Counted from the first letter of the stretch, positions 42,852-51,708 are shown. The stretch: DNA of 64,000 nucleotides from Acutalibacter sp. (GCA_020025775.1 JAHHRN010000001.1:354039-418038); one strand, 5' to 3'. Translations and numbers: made by a program. The notes: generated by a model not told the origin, from the sequence alone.

Positions 42852-43258
42852 GTAGATGATTTCTCCTTTGCACATTCGGCACAGACACCGTAAAAGACGG
42901 TTTTAGAACAGTCTATTTGAAAGCCGTGCTCTTTTTGGATATGTGCGGAAAGCTCGTTTAAAAAGTTGCATTCCGCATGATAAAGCTTGCCGCAAACCGT
43001 GCATTTTAAATGATAATGCTCGTGGCAGTGGTTGGTTTCTGCAAACTGGTAGCAGGCACCGTCCTGATCGCCACGAGAGAATTTCTGCACCTTGCCTTCG
43101 CCCGAAAGCTTGTCGAGCTGGCGGTAAACCGTAGTCTGCCCGACAGTCTGCCCGGCCTCTTTTAAGAGGGAATAAATTTCCTCAGCGGTTAAATGCTTAT
43201 CTTTATTTTCTTCTAAAAGTTGTAAAATACAGGCGCTTTGCCGTGTTTTGTAAGCCAC
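42848..43258 (-). CDS. Fur-family metal-responsive repressor (Zur/Fur type)
   Basis: A 136-residue DNA-binding repressor. A winged helix (residues 10-75, with LTAEEIYSLLKEAGQTVGQTTVYRQLDKL) is followed by the metal-binding domain. Cys pairs CTVCGKLYHAEC and CAECAKEKS hold the structural zinc, and a His-rich H-CHEHYHLKC patch gives the regulatory site. It is the first gene of an operon with the metal permease and probably represses itself at a 15-bp operator in its own promoter. Which metal it senses cannot be read off; zinc is plausible from the His-rich loop of its partner. Confidence 0.92.
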   Translation of the reverse strand: MAYKTRQSACILQLLEENKDKHLTAEEIYSLLKEAGQTVGQTTVYRQLDKLSGEGKVQKFSRGDQDGACYQFAETNHCHEHYHLKCTVCGKLYHAECNFLNELSAHIQKEHGFQIDCSKTVFYGVCAECAKEKSST

Positions 43259-43281
43259 TGTTCATACCTCACTTTTGAAAA

Positions 43282-43296
43282 TGAAAATCAATTTCA
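43282..43296 (-). promoter_or_regulatory. Fur/Zur-type operator of the metal permease operon
   Basis: TGAAAAT-C-AATTTCA is a 7-1-7 inverted repeat of the Fur-box shape, one pair short of perfect. It lies directly downstream of the -10 box, over the expected transcription start, so bound repressor would block RNA polymerase. Confidence 0.75.
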
Positions 43297-43305
43297 TATT
43301 TACAA

Positions 43306-43334
43306 AGTATACCGCACATGGATGCCCTTGTCAA
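43306..43334 (-). promoter_or_regulatory. Promoter of the Fur-like/permease operon
   Basis: On the minus strand TTGACA (43329-43334) and TATACT (43306-43311) are 17 bp apart, 48 bp before the ATG. Confidence 0.8.
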
Positions 43335-43457
43335 GCAGAACTTTGGGGAAATTTGTCTGTAGTCTGCACAAATTCGCGGTTGTAACGCGGTACAAGATAT
43401 GGTATACTTATATAATAACTATACCTATATTCAATTTGATTATATCGGAGCGATTTT

Positions 43458-44219
43458 ATGAATAAACAAGCACAGGAACAAGAACAGGAAAGAGGTCTCA
43501 TCATCGGCAGAAATGCGGTGACCGAAGCTTTAAGAGCCGGCAGAGAAATCGACACGCTCTATATTTTGCGCGGGGAAACCAATCCGGCGATTACAAGACT
43601 GGCTTCCATTTGCCGTGAAAACGGCGGCATCGTCAAGGAAGCGGACCGAAAGAAATTAGATTATCTTTGCAACGGCGCAAAGCATCAGGGCGTGATTGCC
43701 TTTGCGGCGGCATATAATTACGCAAGTGTAGATGAAATTTTGGCACTCGCCGAAGAGCGAAACGAAGCTCCCTTTGTAATTGTATGCGACGGCCTCGAAG
43801 ATCCGCACAATTTGGGCGCGATTATTCGTACCGCCGAAGCCGTCGGCGCACACGGTATTATTATTCCGAAGCGTCGCAGTGTATCCTTAAACTATACCGT
43901 AGCGAAATCCTCGGCAGGCGCACTCGAGCACATGAAGGTGGCGCGTGTTGCCAACTTGGTTTCCACCTTAAAGGAATTAAAGGAAAAAGGACTTTGGATT
44001 TACGGTGCGGATATGGACGGCGCATCTTATAAGAGCGTCGACTTCAAAGGCGCAACCGCATTAGTTATCGGTTCTGAGGGCAAGGGCATCAGCCGTCTGA
44101 CCGCAGAAACCTGCGATTTTATTGTATCACTTCCCATGTGCGGTAAAATCAACTCCTTAAACGCCTCAGTTGCGGCAGGCGTTCTTATGTATGAGATTTT
44201 CTCACAAAGAAACGGTTAA
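43458..44219 (+). CDS. rlmB: 23S rRNA (guanosine-2'-O)-methyltransferase, TrmH/SpoU family
   Basis: A 253-residue knotted methyltransferase that modifies a guanosine ribose in 23S rRNA. The N-terminal substrate-binding domain begins IIGRNAVTEALRAGREIDTLYI. The SPOUT core has VCDGLEDPHNLGAIIRTAEAVGAHGII, AKSSAGALEHMKVARV, ALVIGSEGKGIS and the final MCGKINSLNASVAAGVLMYE, all three SpoU motifs. It has a TATCGGAGCG ribosome binding site and is directly upstream of the large pseudo-ATPase gene. Confidence 0.94.
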   Translation: MNKQAQEQEQERGLIIGRNAVTEALRAGREIDTLYILRGETNPAITRLASICRENGGIVKEADRKKLDYLCNGAKHQGVIAFAAAYNYASVDEILALAEERNEAPFVIVCDGLEDPHNLGAIIRTAEAVGAHGIIIPKRRSVSLNYTVAKSSAGALEHMKVARVANLVSTLKELKEKGLWIYGADMDGASYKSVDFKGATALVIGSEGKGISRLTAETCDFIVSLPMCGKINSLNASVAAGVLMYEIFSQRNG

Positions 44220-44234
44220 AACGGGGGGATAAGC

Positions 44235-47200
44235 ATGGCGCAAAACGATATTTTGGAAGGGCTTTCGATTGAGGGCATCCTGGCCGACGTGAAAGCGCAA
44301 CAAGATGGGGAAAAAATGAAACTGTGGTCCATGGCGGAAATTGACGCGCTCTTGGGAGACGATATGCCGACCGCATCGGCAGAACCCAAGGCACCCGAAA
44401 TGAAATCGGTAGAACCGTCAGCCTCCGTTTCCAAACAAACGGTAGAACCCGTGCAAAAGGCTGAACCGAAAGTCCGTGCGGCAGAGCCTGTGAAACAGAC
44501 AGCGGAACCCGTGAAAGAAGCGCCGAAAGCGGCAGAGCCGACACCGGCTACGGCATCGGAATCCTATTTCCACAGGGAAAAAGCGCAGGACAAAGCGCCC
44601 CAAGAACCGGCAAATCCGATTCCGGCAGAGGAAGCACCTTTGCATACAGAAAAAGAAATTAAAGCGGCAAAAGCGGAAAAGGCAGAAGAATTTGCGCCTT
44701 TACAGCCGGCAGAACCGCCGAGAAAATTCGCAGAGAATAGCGAAAAGAAATCCACAGAAAATGAGAACGCACCGATTGCGCCGATGCTCGAAGGCACCGA
44801 GCCGCAGGAGGAAGCTTCCGAGGCACCCGAAGAAGCCGCCGAGACGAAGGCGGATATTCGCGGTCAGATTTCTATAGAAAAAACACGCCTCTTTAACGAG
44901 GTGGAAGCGCACGCCGTGCATCGCGCGGATGTGCCGCATCATATCGGTAGGCATGCCGTACATGAACCGACACCGGCTTCGGAGCTTGGAAAAAAGCGCC
45001 GCGGCATGGAAGAGGATAAAAACCGTTCTCGCTTTTTGAATCGACCGAGACAGGAGCTGGAAAAGACCAAAGATCACCGAGACCTTTTGGCACAGCTTCC
45101 GCCGCAGACGATTGAAAAGCCCGGCGTGATTGTACAAAACGCTATGGAAAAAACGCAGGTGGTCGACGGCTTACAGGCAATTCCGACCCTTGTAACACCG
45201 GAGGACGCTCTCAAGGCGGTAGAGGAAAACACACGCTTGCAAAGCGGTGCACTGCATTCCATGCCCGTAGAGGAAGTCCCCGACGATACCTTAGAAAATC
45301 AAATTATGCTCGAGGGCTTCAATCAAGAGCCGTCACCGGTCGAGATTGTAGACGAAGAGGAAGCAGAGCTGGATTTATATGAACGCCGTCAGAAAAAGGC
45401 GGAAAGCTTTAAACTTTTCCCCGGTCTTGAAACCGAAGCGGCTGAAGAGGAAGAAGACGAGGAAGTCGAAGAAGAATCCTTTGACGAAGTAGAGGACCCT
45501 CGTACAAGACGTGCACTCGAAAAGGCAGAGAAAAAAGAACGAAAGCAACAAAAAAAAGAGCAAAAAGCCCGAGAGAATGCCCAGCACCGACCGCGCGTGC
45601 TTCGTGAATTCTACGGCCCGAAGGATGAAGCGGCGGTTTTGGAACTCTTCGGTTCAGAAAAACGTGGCGCACAGGTACGCATGATTGTGGCATTGATTTT
45701 AACCCTTGCCACAACGGCTTCTGCACTTCTGGTGCGTTTTACCGGTTATTTCGATTGGGTCGGCGGTACGGCGGGCGTCTATTCTGCTACTTCCCTTTTG
45801 TTCCTGCTCATTTTGGCGGGCATGAGCTTCCCGGCCTTCAAGAAAGGCTTTTTAGCATTGAAACGCAATCTTTTGACTGCGGAATTCGGGCTGTTTATAA
45901 GTTTCTTACTTGCACTTTTGCAGGTAGGGCTTTCCTTTGCTTACACAGAACAGCTTACGCATATTGCGCTGTACACCCCCGTGGCGGCGTTTGGCTATTT
46001 CCTGTATTATCTGGCAAGAAAGAACAAGCTTTCCGATGATATTCAGAATTTCCATTTCGTAGCAGAGCATGCGAAAGAGTTCTATGCGGTGAGCCGTATA
46101 GAGGATGAGGAAACCGCCTTTGAAATCGGGCGAGGCTTGCTTTTAGAAGACCCCGATATTCGTTATAATAAAAAAATTGCTTTCCCGCAAAGCTATGTGG
46201 AGGTCACCAAGGAAGAGGACCCCGTGCAGCGTGTTTATAATCTGACTTTGCCGGTTTTATTGATTGCCGGTGCGATTATCGGCGGCATTACCTGCTTCCT
46301 TTATCATTCCGCATTTGCCGGACTTTCCGCCTTAACGATTACTGTTCTGGGCGCTTTGCCGGTCGCGGCGCTTTTAGGCTCCAACAGCGTGAAGCACAGT
46401 GTGAATAAACAACTCAAAAAAGAAAAAGCCTTGCTTTCTTCGTTTGAAGCGACTGAGGATGCCCTCAGTGCGAACGCGGTGGCACTCGATGCCGCAGACC
46501 TCTTTAATACGGCGGCTTGCCGTTTGAGCGGTATGAAATTGTATCATAAAATGCGTGTCGATGAAGCCCTGCTTTATACGGCGGCAATGGTCATTCAGTC
46601 CGGCGGTACGCTTTCTACGGTATTTGATAAGGTAATTTTAAAGAAGCGCGAGATTTTGCCGACAGTCGAATCTCTGGCTTATGAAGAACGATTGGGCTGC
46701 TCCGGCTGGATTTATAACCAGCGTGTGTTGGTCGGCAGTCGCGACTTGTTGCAAAAGCACAATGTACAGGTACCGCCCATCGAAGAAGAACGCCGCTTCA
46801 AAAAAGCGGACAGTGAATTGCTTTATTTGGCGGTAGAGGGCAAGGTTGCCGCGCTCTTCGTGGTGACTTACGCTTCCAATGCACAAACGGCCGCTTACTT
46901 ACAGCGTCTCGAGAAATACGGTGTGAATATGCTGGTTCGCACCTCCGACCCGAACATTACGGAGTCCTTGGTGGAGCAGACCTTCCATTTGCCGAACAAT
47001 CTCATTAAGATTTTGAATCCGGTTGCCGGTAAGCTGTTCCGCGACATGGTTAAGGCAGAGCCGCAAAAAGAAACCTGTGGCATTTTACATTGTGGCGCAT
47101 CGATTGCGGGTCTCAGAGCCTTGCTCGGTGCTTTCGTGGCGGATGAAAAATACCGCCTCATGGAAATGCTGCTGTATATCGGCACGGGTCTGAGCGTAAC

Positions 47201-47321
47201 CTTAATGGCTGTGCTTTGCTTCTTCTCTGGACTTGCACAGGCAGGTGCGGCGGAAATCGTATTTTTCCAAGTCCTTTGGATGCTTGTGGTTACACAAATT
47301 CCAAAAATTAAAAAGCTGTAA
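44235..47321 (+). CDS. Large P-type ATPase-shaped protein without catalytic motifs (pseudo-pump)
   Basis: A 1028-residue membrane protein. Residues 1-475 are low-complexity, rich in Glu, Ala, Pro and Lys, probably disordered and cytoplasmic. From about 480 it has the P-type layout: membrane helices (about 481-500, 510-560, 570-590, 670-725), then an ATP-domain-like part with LLYTAAMVIQSGGTLSTVFDKV and QRVLVGSRDLL, and two last helices near 985-1025. Where the phosphorylation motif DKTGT should stand (about residue 751) it has DAADLFNT; the TGD site reads TSDPN; GDGxND reads CGASIAG. It therefore cannot work as a pump. The mgtC-like gene follows 26 bp behind. Confidence 0.7.
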   Translation: MAQNDILEGLSIEGILADVKAQQDGEKMKLWSMAEIDALLGDDMPTASAEPKAPEMKSVEPSASVSKQTVEPVQKAEPKVRAAEPVKQTAEPVKEAPKAAEPTPATASESYFHREKAQDKAPQEPANPIPAEEAPLHTEKEIKAAKAEKAEEFAPLQPAEPPRKFAENSEKKSTENENAPIAPMLEGTEPQEEASEAPEEAAETKADIRGQISIEKTRLFNEVEAHAVHRADVPHHIGRHAVHEPTPASELGKKRRGMEEDKNRSRFLNRPRQELEKTKDHRDLLAQLPPQTIEKPGVIVQNAMEKTQVVDGLQAIPTLVTPEDALKAVEENTRLQSGALHSMPVEEVPDDTLENQIMLEGFNQEPSPVEIVDEEEAELDLYERRQKKAESFKLFPGLETEAAEEEEDEEVEEESFDEVEDPRTRRALEKAEKKERKQQKKEQKARENAQHRPRVLREFYGPKDEAAVLELFGSEKRGAQVRMIVALILTLATTASALLVRFTGYFDWVGGTAGVYSATSLLFLLILAGMSFPAFKKGFLALKRNLLTAEFGLFISFLLALLQVGLSFAYTEQLTHIALYTPVAAFGYFLYYLARKNKLSDDIQNFHFVAEHAKEFYAVSRIEDEETAFEIGRGLLLEDPDIRYNKKIAFPQSYVEVTKEEDPVQRVYNLTLPVLLIAGAIIGGITCFLYHSAFAGLSALTITVLGALPVAALLGSNSVKHSVNKQLKKEKALLSSFEATEDALSANAVALDAADLFNTAACRLSGMKLYHKMRVDEALLYTAAMVIQSGGTLSTVFDKVILKKREILPTVESLAYEERLGCSGWIYNQRVLVGSRDLLQKHNVQVPPIEEERRFKKADSELLYLAVEGKVAALFVVTYASNAQTAAYLQRLEKYGVNMLVRTSDPNITESLVEQTFHLPNNLIKILNPVAGKLFRDMVKAEPQKETCGILHCGASIAGLRALLGAFVADEKYRLMEMLLYIGTGLSVTLMAVLCFFSGLAQAGAAEIVFFQVLWMLVVTQIPKIKKL

Positions 47322-47347
47322 AAAATAGAATAAAGGAGAACGTTAGA

Positions 47348-48064
47348 ATGGACTGGTTGCAGAACGCATGGCAGTGGCTTTCAAACTGCGAACCTCTTTT
47401 GTTTGTTTTAGATGCCCTTTGGAAGCTGACGCTGGCGGCGCTTCTGGGTGGTATTATCGGTTTTGAACGTGAACATTCCCACCGACCGGCAGGCTTTCGT
47501 ACCCATATTTTGGTGGCGGTCGGCTCGGCACTCGTGATGCTTACTTCTGTGTATATCAGCGAGGCCTATGCCGGACGGGCGAATATAGATATTACACGTA
47601 TGAGCGCACAGGTGATCAGCGGTATCGGCTTCTTAGGTGCTGGTACGATTTTAAGAGAGGGCTTTTCCGTTAAGGGACTTACCACCGCGGCGAGCCTTTG
47701 GGCGGTTTCCTGTGTCGGTATTGCCGTCGGCGCGGGCTTTGTTTCCGGTGCGATAGTCGCAACTATCGTGATTTACATTACGCTGAATGCGCTGAAAAAG
47801 GTCCTTTCGAAGGGCCAGGTAGGCAAGGCGCTCTTTATTGAAGTAAAAGGTCTGGAGGAGCAAATCCCCGAGATTTCGAGAATCATTAAGAAAACGGGAA
47901 CACCCATTCATTCTATGGAAATTCTCTACGATGCCAAACGCAGACGCAACAGAGAAACCTCCACAGTAAAGGCACTAATCTTCCCGAGAAACCCCGAAGC
48001 TTTAAAGCTCATTATTGCAGAACTGCAAAACGATGAAAATGTTGTGGATGTATATTTGAGCTGA
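47348..48064 (+). CDS. MgtC/SapB-family membrane protein
   Basis: A 238-residue membrane protein. The MgtC core has LTLAALLGGIIGFEREHSHRPAGFRTHILVAVGSALVMLTS, ARI-like IDITRMSAQVISGIGFLGAGTILREG and LTTAASLWAVSCVGIAVGAG, with four to five helices. MgtC relatives affect Mg2+ homeostasis and membrane potential and often lie beside P-type ATPase genes of the MgtA/MgtB type. Here the neighbour is a catalytically dead P-type-like protein. The C-terminal 90 residues form a soluble ACT-like domain. AAAGGAGAA is the ribosome binding site. Confidence 0.93.
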   Translation: MDWLQNAWQWLSNCEPLLFVLDALWKLTLAALLGGIIGFEREHSHRPAGFRTHILVAVGSALVMLTSVYISEAYAGRANIDITRMSAQVISGIGFLGAGTILREGFSVKGLTTAASLWAVSCVGIAVGAGFVSGAIVATIVIYITLNALKKVLSKGQVGKALFIEVKGLEEQIPEISRIIKKTGTPIHSMEILYDAKRRRNRETSTVKALIFPRNPEALKLIIAELQNDENVVDVYLS

Positions 48065-48079
48065 TATAAGAATAACGAA

Positions 48080-48124
48080 AGCCGCCGCAGGCGCCCTTTT
48101 GAGGCACTTGCGGCGGCTCTTTTG
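48080..48124 (+). terminator. Terminator after the mgtC-like gene
   Basis: AGCCGCCGCA-GCC / GGC-TGCGGCGGCT stem around CTTTTGA, followed by CTTTTGATTT, 15 bp after the stop. Confidence 0.8.
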
Positions 48125-48538
48125 ATTTACTTTATAAACAGAAACAAAGTGACGAGACAACCAAGGGAACGAATCGTAACGGGACGCTGTTGCCCTGCCA
48201 AAAGCAAAAATCGAAAAGAAAAGTAAATTTAGTAGGGGAGAAGCAAAGCCTGTCGCTTTCTTTGCAGTATAGAAAGCAAAGCTTCTCTGTACATAAACTA
48301 TAAAAGGATTCTAGGTGCTTGTTAGCACGTCGATAGCGATGCTTGGGATATACACAAGTAAAACATAGGCTTCGATATGAAGTACCCTTTTAGACGGTAC
48401 AGAACAAAGGCATAAGGGATAACTAAAGGTCACGCAAGAACACAAGGCATAAGGCAAGGCATAAGACGCAGGGAAAAGGATACGGAATGCAGTACAGCGA
48501 ATAGCCAATGTGTTCGTCGTTCTGAAAAAGGCAAAGAA
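48125..48538. other. Non-coding stretch with repeated AAGGCATAAG words
   Basis: I see no gene supported by a start signal here. AAGGCATAAG occurs three times, near 48408, 48444 and 48454, and a hairpin GCTTTC / GAAAGC lies near 48256-48279. The short open frames have no ribosome binding sites and odd composition. Confidence 0.5.
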
Positions 48539-48567
48539 AAAAGCACTGTGAAAATCACAGTGCTTTT
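48539..48567 (-). terminator. Terminator of the surface protein gene
   Basis: AAAAGCACTGTGA / TCACAGTGCTTTT around a short loop, with A and T runs flanking; it acts for the minus-strand gene ending at 48586. Confidence 0.8.
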
Positions 48568-48585
48568 CATTTATGTAGTGAAAGC

Positions 48586-49281
48586 TTATTTTGCAGATTT
48601 CTTTCTGGTTGCTACGAGAGCTACACCTGCAACTGCTGCAACACCGAGAACTGCGAAGATTGCGGTATCACCGGTGGGATCCTTCATACCTGCTTCGGGC
48701 TGTTCGCCTTCTGCTGCGTTGCCGCCTGCGCTGCTGCCGCCGCCAATGCCTCTGAGAACGCCGGTAACACGACCGCTCAAGTCGTTAATGCTGTTCTTAA
48801 GAGAATCGAAAAGACCGTTCAAGTCGTTGTCAGAGAAGTTATCTGCAACGTTGTCTTTGATTTCGTCTTTGTCAAACTTGTCAACGCCAACATAGTTATC
48901 CTTGAGGAAGCCTTTAAGCTCTGCGGATAATGCGTTTGCAACTTCATCAGAAAGAGCATAGTCTGCCTTTAAAGCTTTAACAGCCTCGTTAACGGAGGTT
49001 TCACGGTAAGCTTCATCACCGAACTTTTCCATGGTGATTGCCGGTAAAACAGCTTCTTTATACATAGCGTTTCTGGTAGCTGCATCCTTAAGGAAGGTGT
49101 CTACCTGAAGAAGACCGTTTTCATCGGGAGTGACGTTAGCATCTACATAACGAACAATAGCGGATGCAATCTGCTTACCGCCTTCATGAGTCATTGTGGT
49201 TACTGCCTCACCTGCGAATGCCGGTACGCAAAGTGCCAAAAGCATTGTGAGTGCGAGAAGAATGGAAGAAATCTTTTTCAT
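48586..49281 (-). CDS. Secreted surface protein with variant sorting signal
   Basis: A 231-residue protein. A signal peptide ends at CVPAFA (residues 1-23). The middle is helical and charged, with no enzymatic motif; a Gly/Ser/Glu linker follows. The C-terminus reads KDPTGDTAIFAVLGV, then a hydrophobic helix and TRKKSAK, the architecture of a sortase sorting signal with D-P-T-G-D as motif instead of LPXTG. It is therefore a candidate substrate of the class D sortase at 36709. Its own promoter and terminator make it monocistronic. Confidence 0.75.
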   Translation of the reverse strand: MKKISSILLALTMLLALCVPAFAGEAVTTMTHEGGKQIASAIVRYVDANVTPDENGLLQVDTFLKDAATRNAMYKEAVLPAITMEKFGDEAYRETSVNEAVKALKADYALSDEVANALSAELKGFLKDNYVGVDKFDKDEIKDNVADNFSDNDLNGLFDSLKNSINDLSGRVTGVLRGIGGGSSAGGNAAEGEQPEAGMKDPTGDTAIFAVLGVAAVAGVALVATRKKSAK

Positions 49282-49337
49282 ATCAGTGCTTTCCTTTCCT
49301 TTACGGTGCAGAGATTCCGCACCAAATATACAATGGT

Positions 49338-49366
49338 ATTATAACAACCCCTTTGGTAAAAGTCAA
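49338..49366 (-). promoter_or_regulatory. Promoter of the surface protein gene
   Basis: On the minus strand TTGACT (49361-49366) and consensus TATAAT (49338-49343) are separated by 17 bp. Confidence 0.75.
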
Positions 49367-49501
49367 CCGAAAATTAAAGATTTAAAAAGAAAATTTTGGA
49401 TTTTTTTAATTTTCAAGTACTTTTTCTGCGTAAACAAACCGATTCTGGGAAAAATGAAAAAAGCACGGAAAAATACAAAAGAAAAAGGGGGCTTATATAT
49501 A

Positions 49502-49696
49502 ATGAAAAGGAAAAACCAAGTACAGCCATCGAAAAAGGCACTTTCAAAGCTTCGCGCTAGGACGGAGGAAATCGGCGAAATCTGGAACGGCTTCGACGAA
49601 GAAGCCGAGGGATTTTATACCGACGTTTTGGGCAGTTACACGGGTACACCCGAGGACAAACAGGAAGCACCCACGCAGGATGCAGATGATCTTTAA
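49502..49696 (+). CDS. Small acidic protein of unknown function
   Basis: A 64-residue soluble protein starting at the ATG at 49502, after AAAAAGGGGG. The N-terminus is basic (MKRKNQVQPSKKAL) and the C-terminus strongly acidic, ending in APTQDADDL; I remember similar D-A-D-D-L endings in small Clostridia proteins, but with no known role. It sits 142 bp before rimP, which has its own promoter. Confidence 0.55.
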   Translation: MKRKNQVQPSKKALSKLRARTEEIGEIWNGFDEEAEGFYTDVLGSYTGTPEDKQEAPTQDADDL

Positions 49697-49739
49697 ACGC
49701 GCTTTTCCTTATATATAAAGGCGCAAAGCGAAAAAAGAC

Positions 49740-49768
49740 TTGCAAAAGCTTTGAAACTGTGGTATTAT
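49740..49768 (+). promoter_or_regulatory. Promoter of the rimP-nusA-infB operon
   Basis: TTGCAA (49740-49745) and TATTAT (49763-49768) are separated by 17 bp. Confidence 0.7.
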
Positions 49769-49791
49769 GCTACTGTACGAATAAATGTTAG

Positions 49792-49820
49792 ATTGGAGAG
49801 TGGGGCGACCCGCTCTCTTT
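49792..49820 (+). ncRNA. Leader hairpin before rimP
   Basis: GGAGAGTGGG-CGA-CCCGCTCTC forms a GC-rich hairpin between promoter and gene. Hairpin leaders of this kind are known ahead of rimP (rimP leader RNA) in Firmicutes; whether this one belongs to that family needs a covariance-model search. Confidence 0.5.
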
Positions 49821-49837
49821 GTTTTGTAGGAGAGAAT

Positions 49838-50317
49838 ATGGCTGAAAAGAAGAAAAACACCGTCCAGGTGGTCTGGGAGCTTGCAGAGCCCCTGGCAAAA
49901 GAACTCGGCTTAATCCTTTGGGACGTTCGCTTTTTGAAAGAGGGCGCCGACTGGTATTTGCGTATTATTATTGATAAGGAAGCAGAACCCGTAGACATTG
50001 ATGATTGTGTGGCCATGAGCCATGCGCTGGATGCACCGCTCGATGAGGCAGACCCCATCGACCAGAGCTACAGCTTACAGGTGCAGTCCCCCGGTATCGA
50101 GAGAGAACTCGTCAGAGATTTCCATTTTGAAAGATACCTTGGCGAGAAAATCTGGGTGAAGTTCATGAAGGCACAGGATGGCGTTCGTGAATTTAAGGGT
50201 ATTTTAAAATCGTATGCAGACGGTTACGTTGTCATGGAAACAGAAGACGGTACCGTTTTAGAATTCAATAAAAAGGAAACATCATTTATTAAACTTGATG
50301 ATTTTGGAGGTTTTTAA
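49838..50317 (+). CDS. rimP: Ribosome maturation factor RimP
   Basis: A 159-residue cytosolic protein that helps assemble the 30S subunit. The ATG at 49838 follows GTAGGAGAG; the frame opens further upstream without a site. It has LWDVRFLKEGADWYLRIIIDKE, VDIDDCVAMSHALDAPLDEADPI, and SYSLQVQSPGIERELVRDFHFERYLG, characteristic of RimP, and a C-terminal SH3-like domain. First gene of the classic operon; nusA follows by 3 bp. Confidence 0.96.
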   Translation: MAEKKKNTVQVVWELAEPLAKELGLILWDVRFLKEGADWYLRIIIDKEAEPVDIDDCVAMSHALDAPLDEADPIDQSYSLQVQSPGIERELVRDFHFERYLGEKIWVKFMKAQDGVREFKGILKSYADGYVVMETEDGTVLEFNKKETSFIKLDDFGGF

Positions 50318-50320
50318 GGC

Positions 50321-51370
50321 ATGAATAAGGAATTTTTTGAGGCAGTTGAAGCGCTCGAAAAGGAAAAAGGCATCCCGGCAGAATATCTTTACGAAAAGAT
50401 TCAGGCAGCTATCATTGTAGCTGTAAAAAAGGATTATAACGGCAAGGACGTCATTTCTTGCGAAATCAATCCCGAAAAGAAAGAAATGCGCGTAGAACTG
50501 CATAAGATTGTAGCAGACCCCGTGGAAGATCCCGATATGGAATTTTCTTTGGAGGAAGCGAGAGAATATAAGGCAGATGCCGTTGTTGGCGAAACCATTC
50601 TCATTCCGCTCGAAACCAAAGACTTCGGCAGAATCGCCGCACAGACCGCAAAGCACGTTATCCGTCAAGGCATCCGTGATGCAGAACGCGGTCAGATGAT
50701 GATGGAATTCGAATCCAAACAGCAGGAGCTTGTTACCGCGAAGGTACAGCGCATTGACCCCGTTACTGGCAATGTTACCTTGGAAATCGGCAAGGCAGAA
50801 GCGATTCTTCCGAAGGGCGAGCAGGTTCCGGGTGAAGAATTCACCGAAGGCGAGCTTATTAAGGTATTTATCGTAGAAGTTCGTACCACCGAAAAGGGCC
50901 CGAAGGCAATGATTTCCCGTACACACCCGGGTCTTGTAAAGCGTCTTTTCGAGACCGAAGTTCCCGAAATCTATGACGGCACCGTTACCATTGAAGCGGT
51001 TTCCCGTGAAGCCGGCGCAAGAACCAAGATTGCCGTTCACAGCAAGGATGAAGCGGTTGACCCGGTCGGCGCTTGCATCGGTCCGAGAGGCTCTCGTGTA
51101 AACAAGATTGTGGAAGTTCTCGGCGGCGAAAAGATTGACATCGTGGTTTACAGTGAAAAGCCCGAAGAATTTGTAGCAGCTGCACTTGCTCCTGCAAATG
51201 TATTAAAGGTAGAAGTGCTCGACGAGGAAGCCAAGTCCTGCCAGGTTACTGTACCGGATCATCAGCTTTCTCTCGCAATCGGTAATAAGGGTCAGAATGC
51301 CCGTCTTGCAGCAAGACTGACCGGTTGGAAAATTGACATTAAGCCCGAAAGCGGCTTTTATGAGGGCTAA
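50321..51370 (+). CDS. nusA: Transcription termination/antitermination factor NusA
   Basis: A 349-residue RNA polymerase-binding factor. Domains in order: N-terminal RNAP-binding region (1-125), S1 domain (about 130-200), KH1 (about 205-275, with DPVGACIGPRGSRVNKIVEVLGGEKIDIV) and KH2 (about 280-345, with LAIGNKGQNARLAARLTGWKID). It has the short form without C-terminal repeats usual for Firmicutes. The start overlaps the context of the rimP stop, with GGAGG. Confidence 0.97.
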   Translation: MNKEFFEAVEALEKEKGIPAEYLYEKIQAAIIVAVKKDYNGKDVISCEINPEKKEMRVELHKIVADPVEDPDMEFSLEEAREYKADAVVGETILIPLETKDFGRIAAQTAKHVIRQGIRDAERGQMMMEFESKQQELVTAKVQRIDPVTGNVTLEIGKAEAILPKGEQVPGEEFTEGELIKVFIVEVRTTEKGPKAMISRTHPGLVKRLFETEVPEIYDGTVTIEAVSREAGARTKIAVHSKDEAVDPVGACIGPRGSRVNKIVEVLGGEKIDIVVYSEKPEEFVAAALAPANVLKVEVLDEEAKSCQVTVPDHQLSLAIGNKGQNARLAARLTGWKIDIKPESGFYEG

Positions 51371-51429
51371 TTCCTCAAAAGCAGGCTTATACTTATTATA
51401 GACAGAAACGGCGATGGAAGGGAGTACCT

Positions 51430-51708
51430 ATGACAAAGCAAAAGAAAATACCGAAGCGGCTTTGCACCGGCTGTAAAGAACAAAAGGAAAAGCGTGAGCT
51501 TGTCCGCATTGTAAAATCTCCGGAGGGAGAAATCAGCCTTGATTTGACTTCTAAGAAACCCGGCAGAGGCGCTTATATTTGTCCGAGTGCTCAGTGTCTC
51601 CAAAAAGCCAAGAAGTCACGCGCCTTAGAGCGTGTGTTCCAGTGCCGCATACCCGATGAGGTGTGGGCAGACCTTGAGGAGGCGTTCAAACAGTATGATG
51701 CCGAATAA
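51430..51708 (+). CDS. rnpM: YlxR/RnpM family RNA-binding protein
   Basis: A 92-residue protein of the DUF448 family. It has RLCTGCKEQKEKRELVRIV, GRGAYICPSAQCLQKAKK and the final VWADLEEAF. Recent work names it RnpM, a modulator of RNase P; earlier it was YlxR. GAAGGGAG precedes the ATG. It lies in its standard place between nusA and the L7Ae-like gene. Confidence 0.93.
   Translation: MTKQKKIPKRLCTGCKEQKEKRELVRIVKSPEGEISLDLTSKKPGRGAYICPSAQCLQKAKKSRALERVFQCRIPDEVWADLEEAFKQYDAE

Noticed and set aside
48408..48463. AAGGCATAAG repeated three times, considered as a CRISPR or replication-origin iteron array
   Set aside because: Only three short copies with irregular spacing, no cas, rep or dnaA-type genes nearby.
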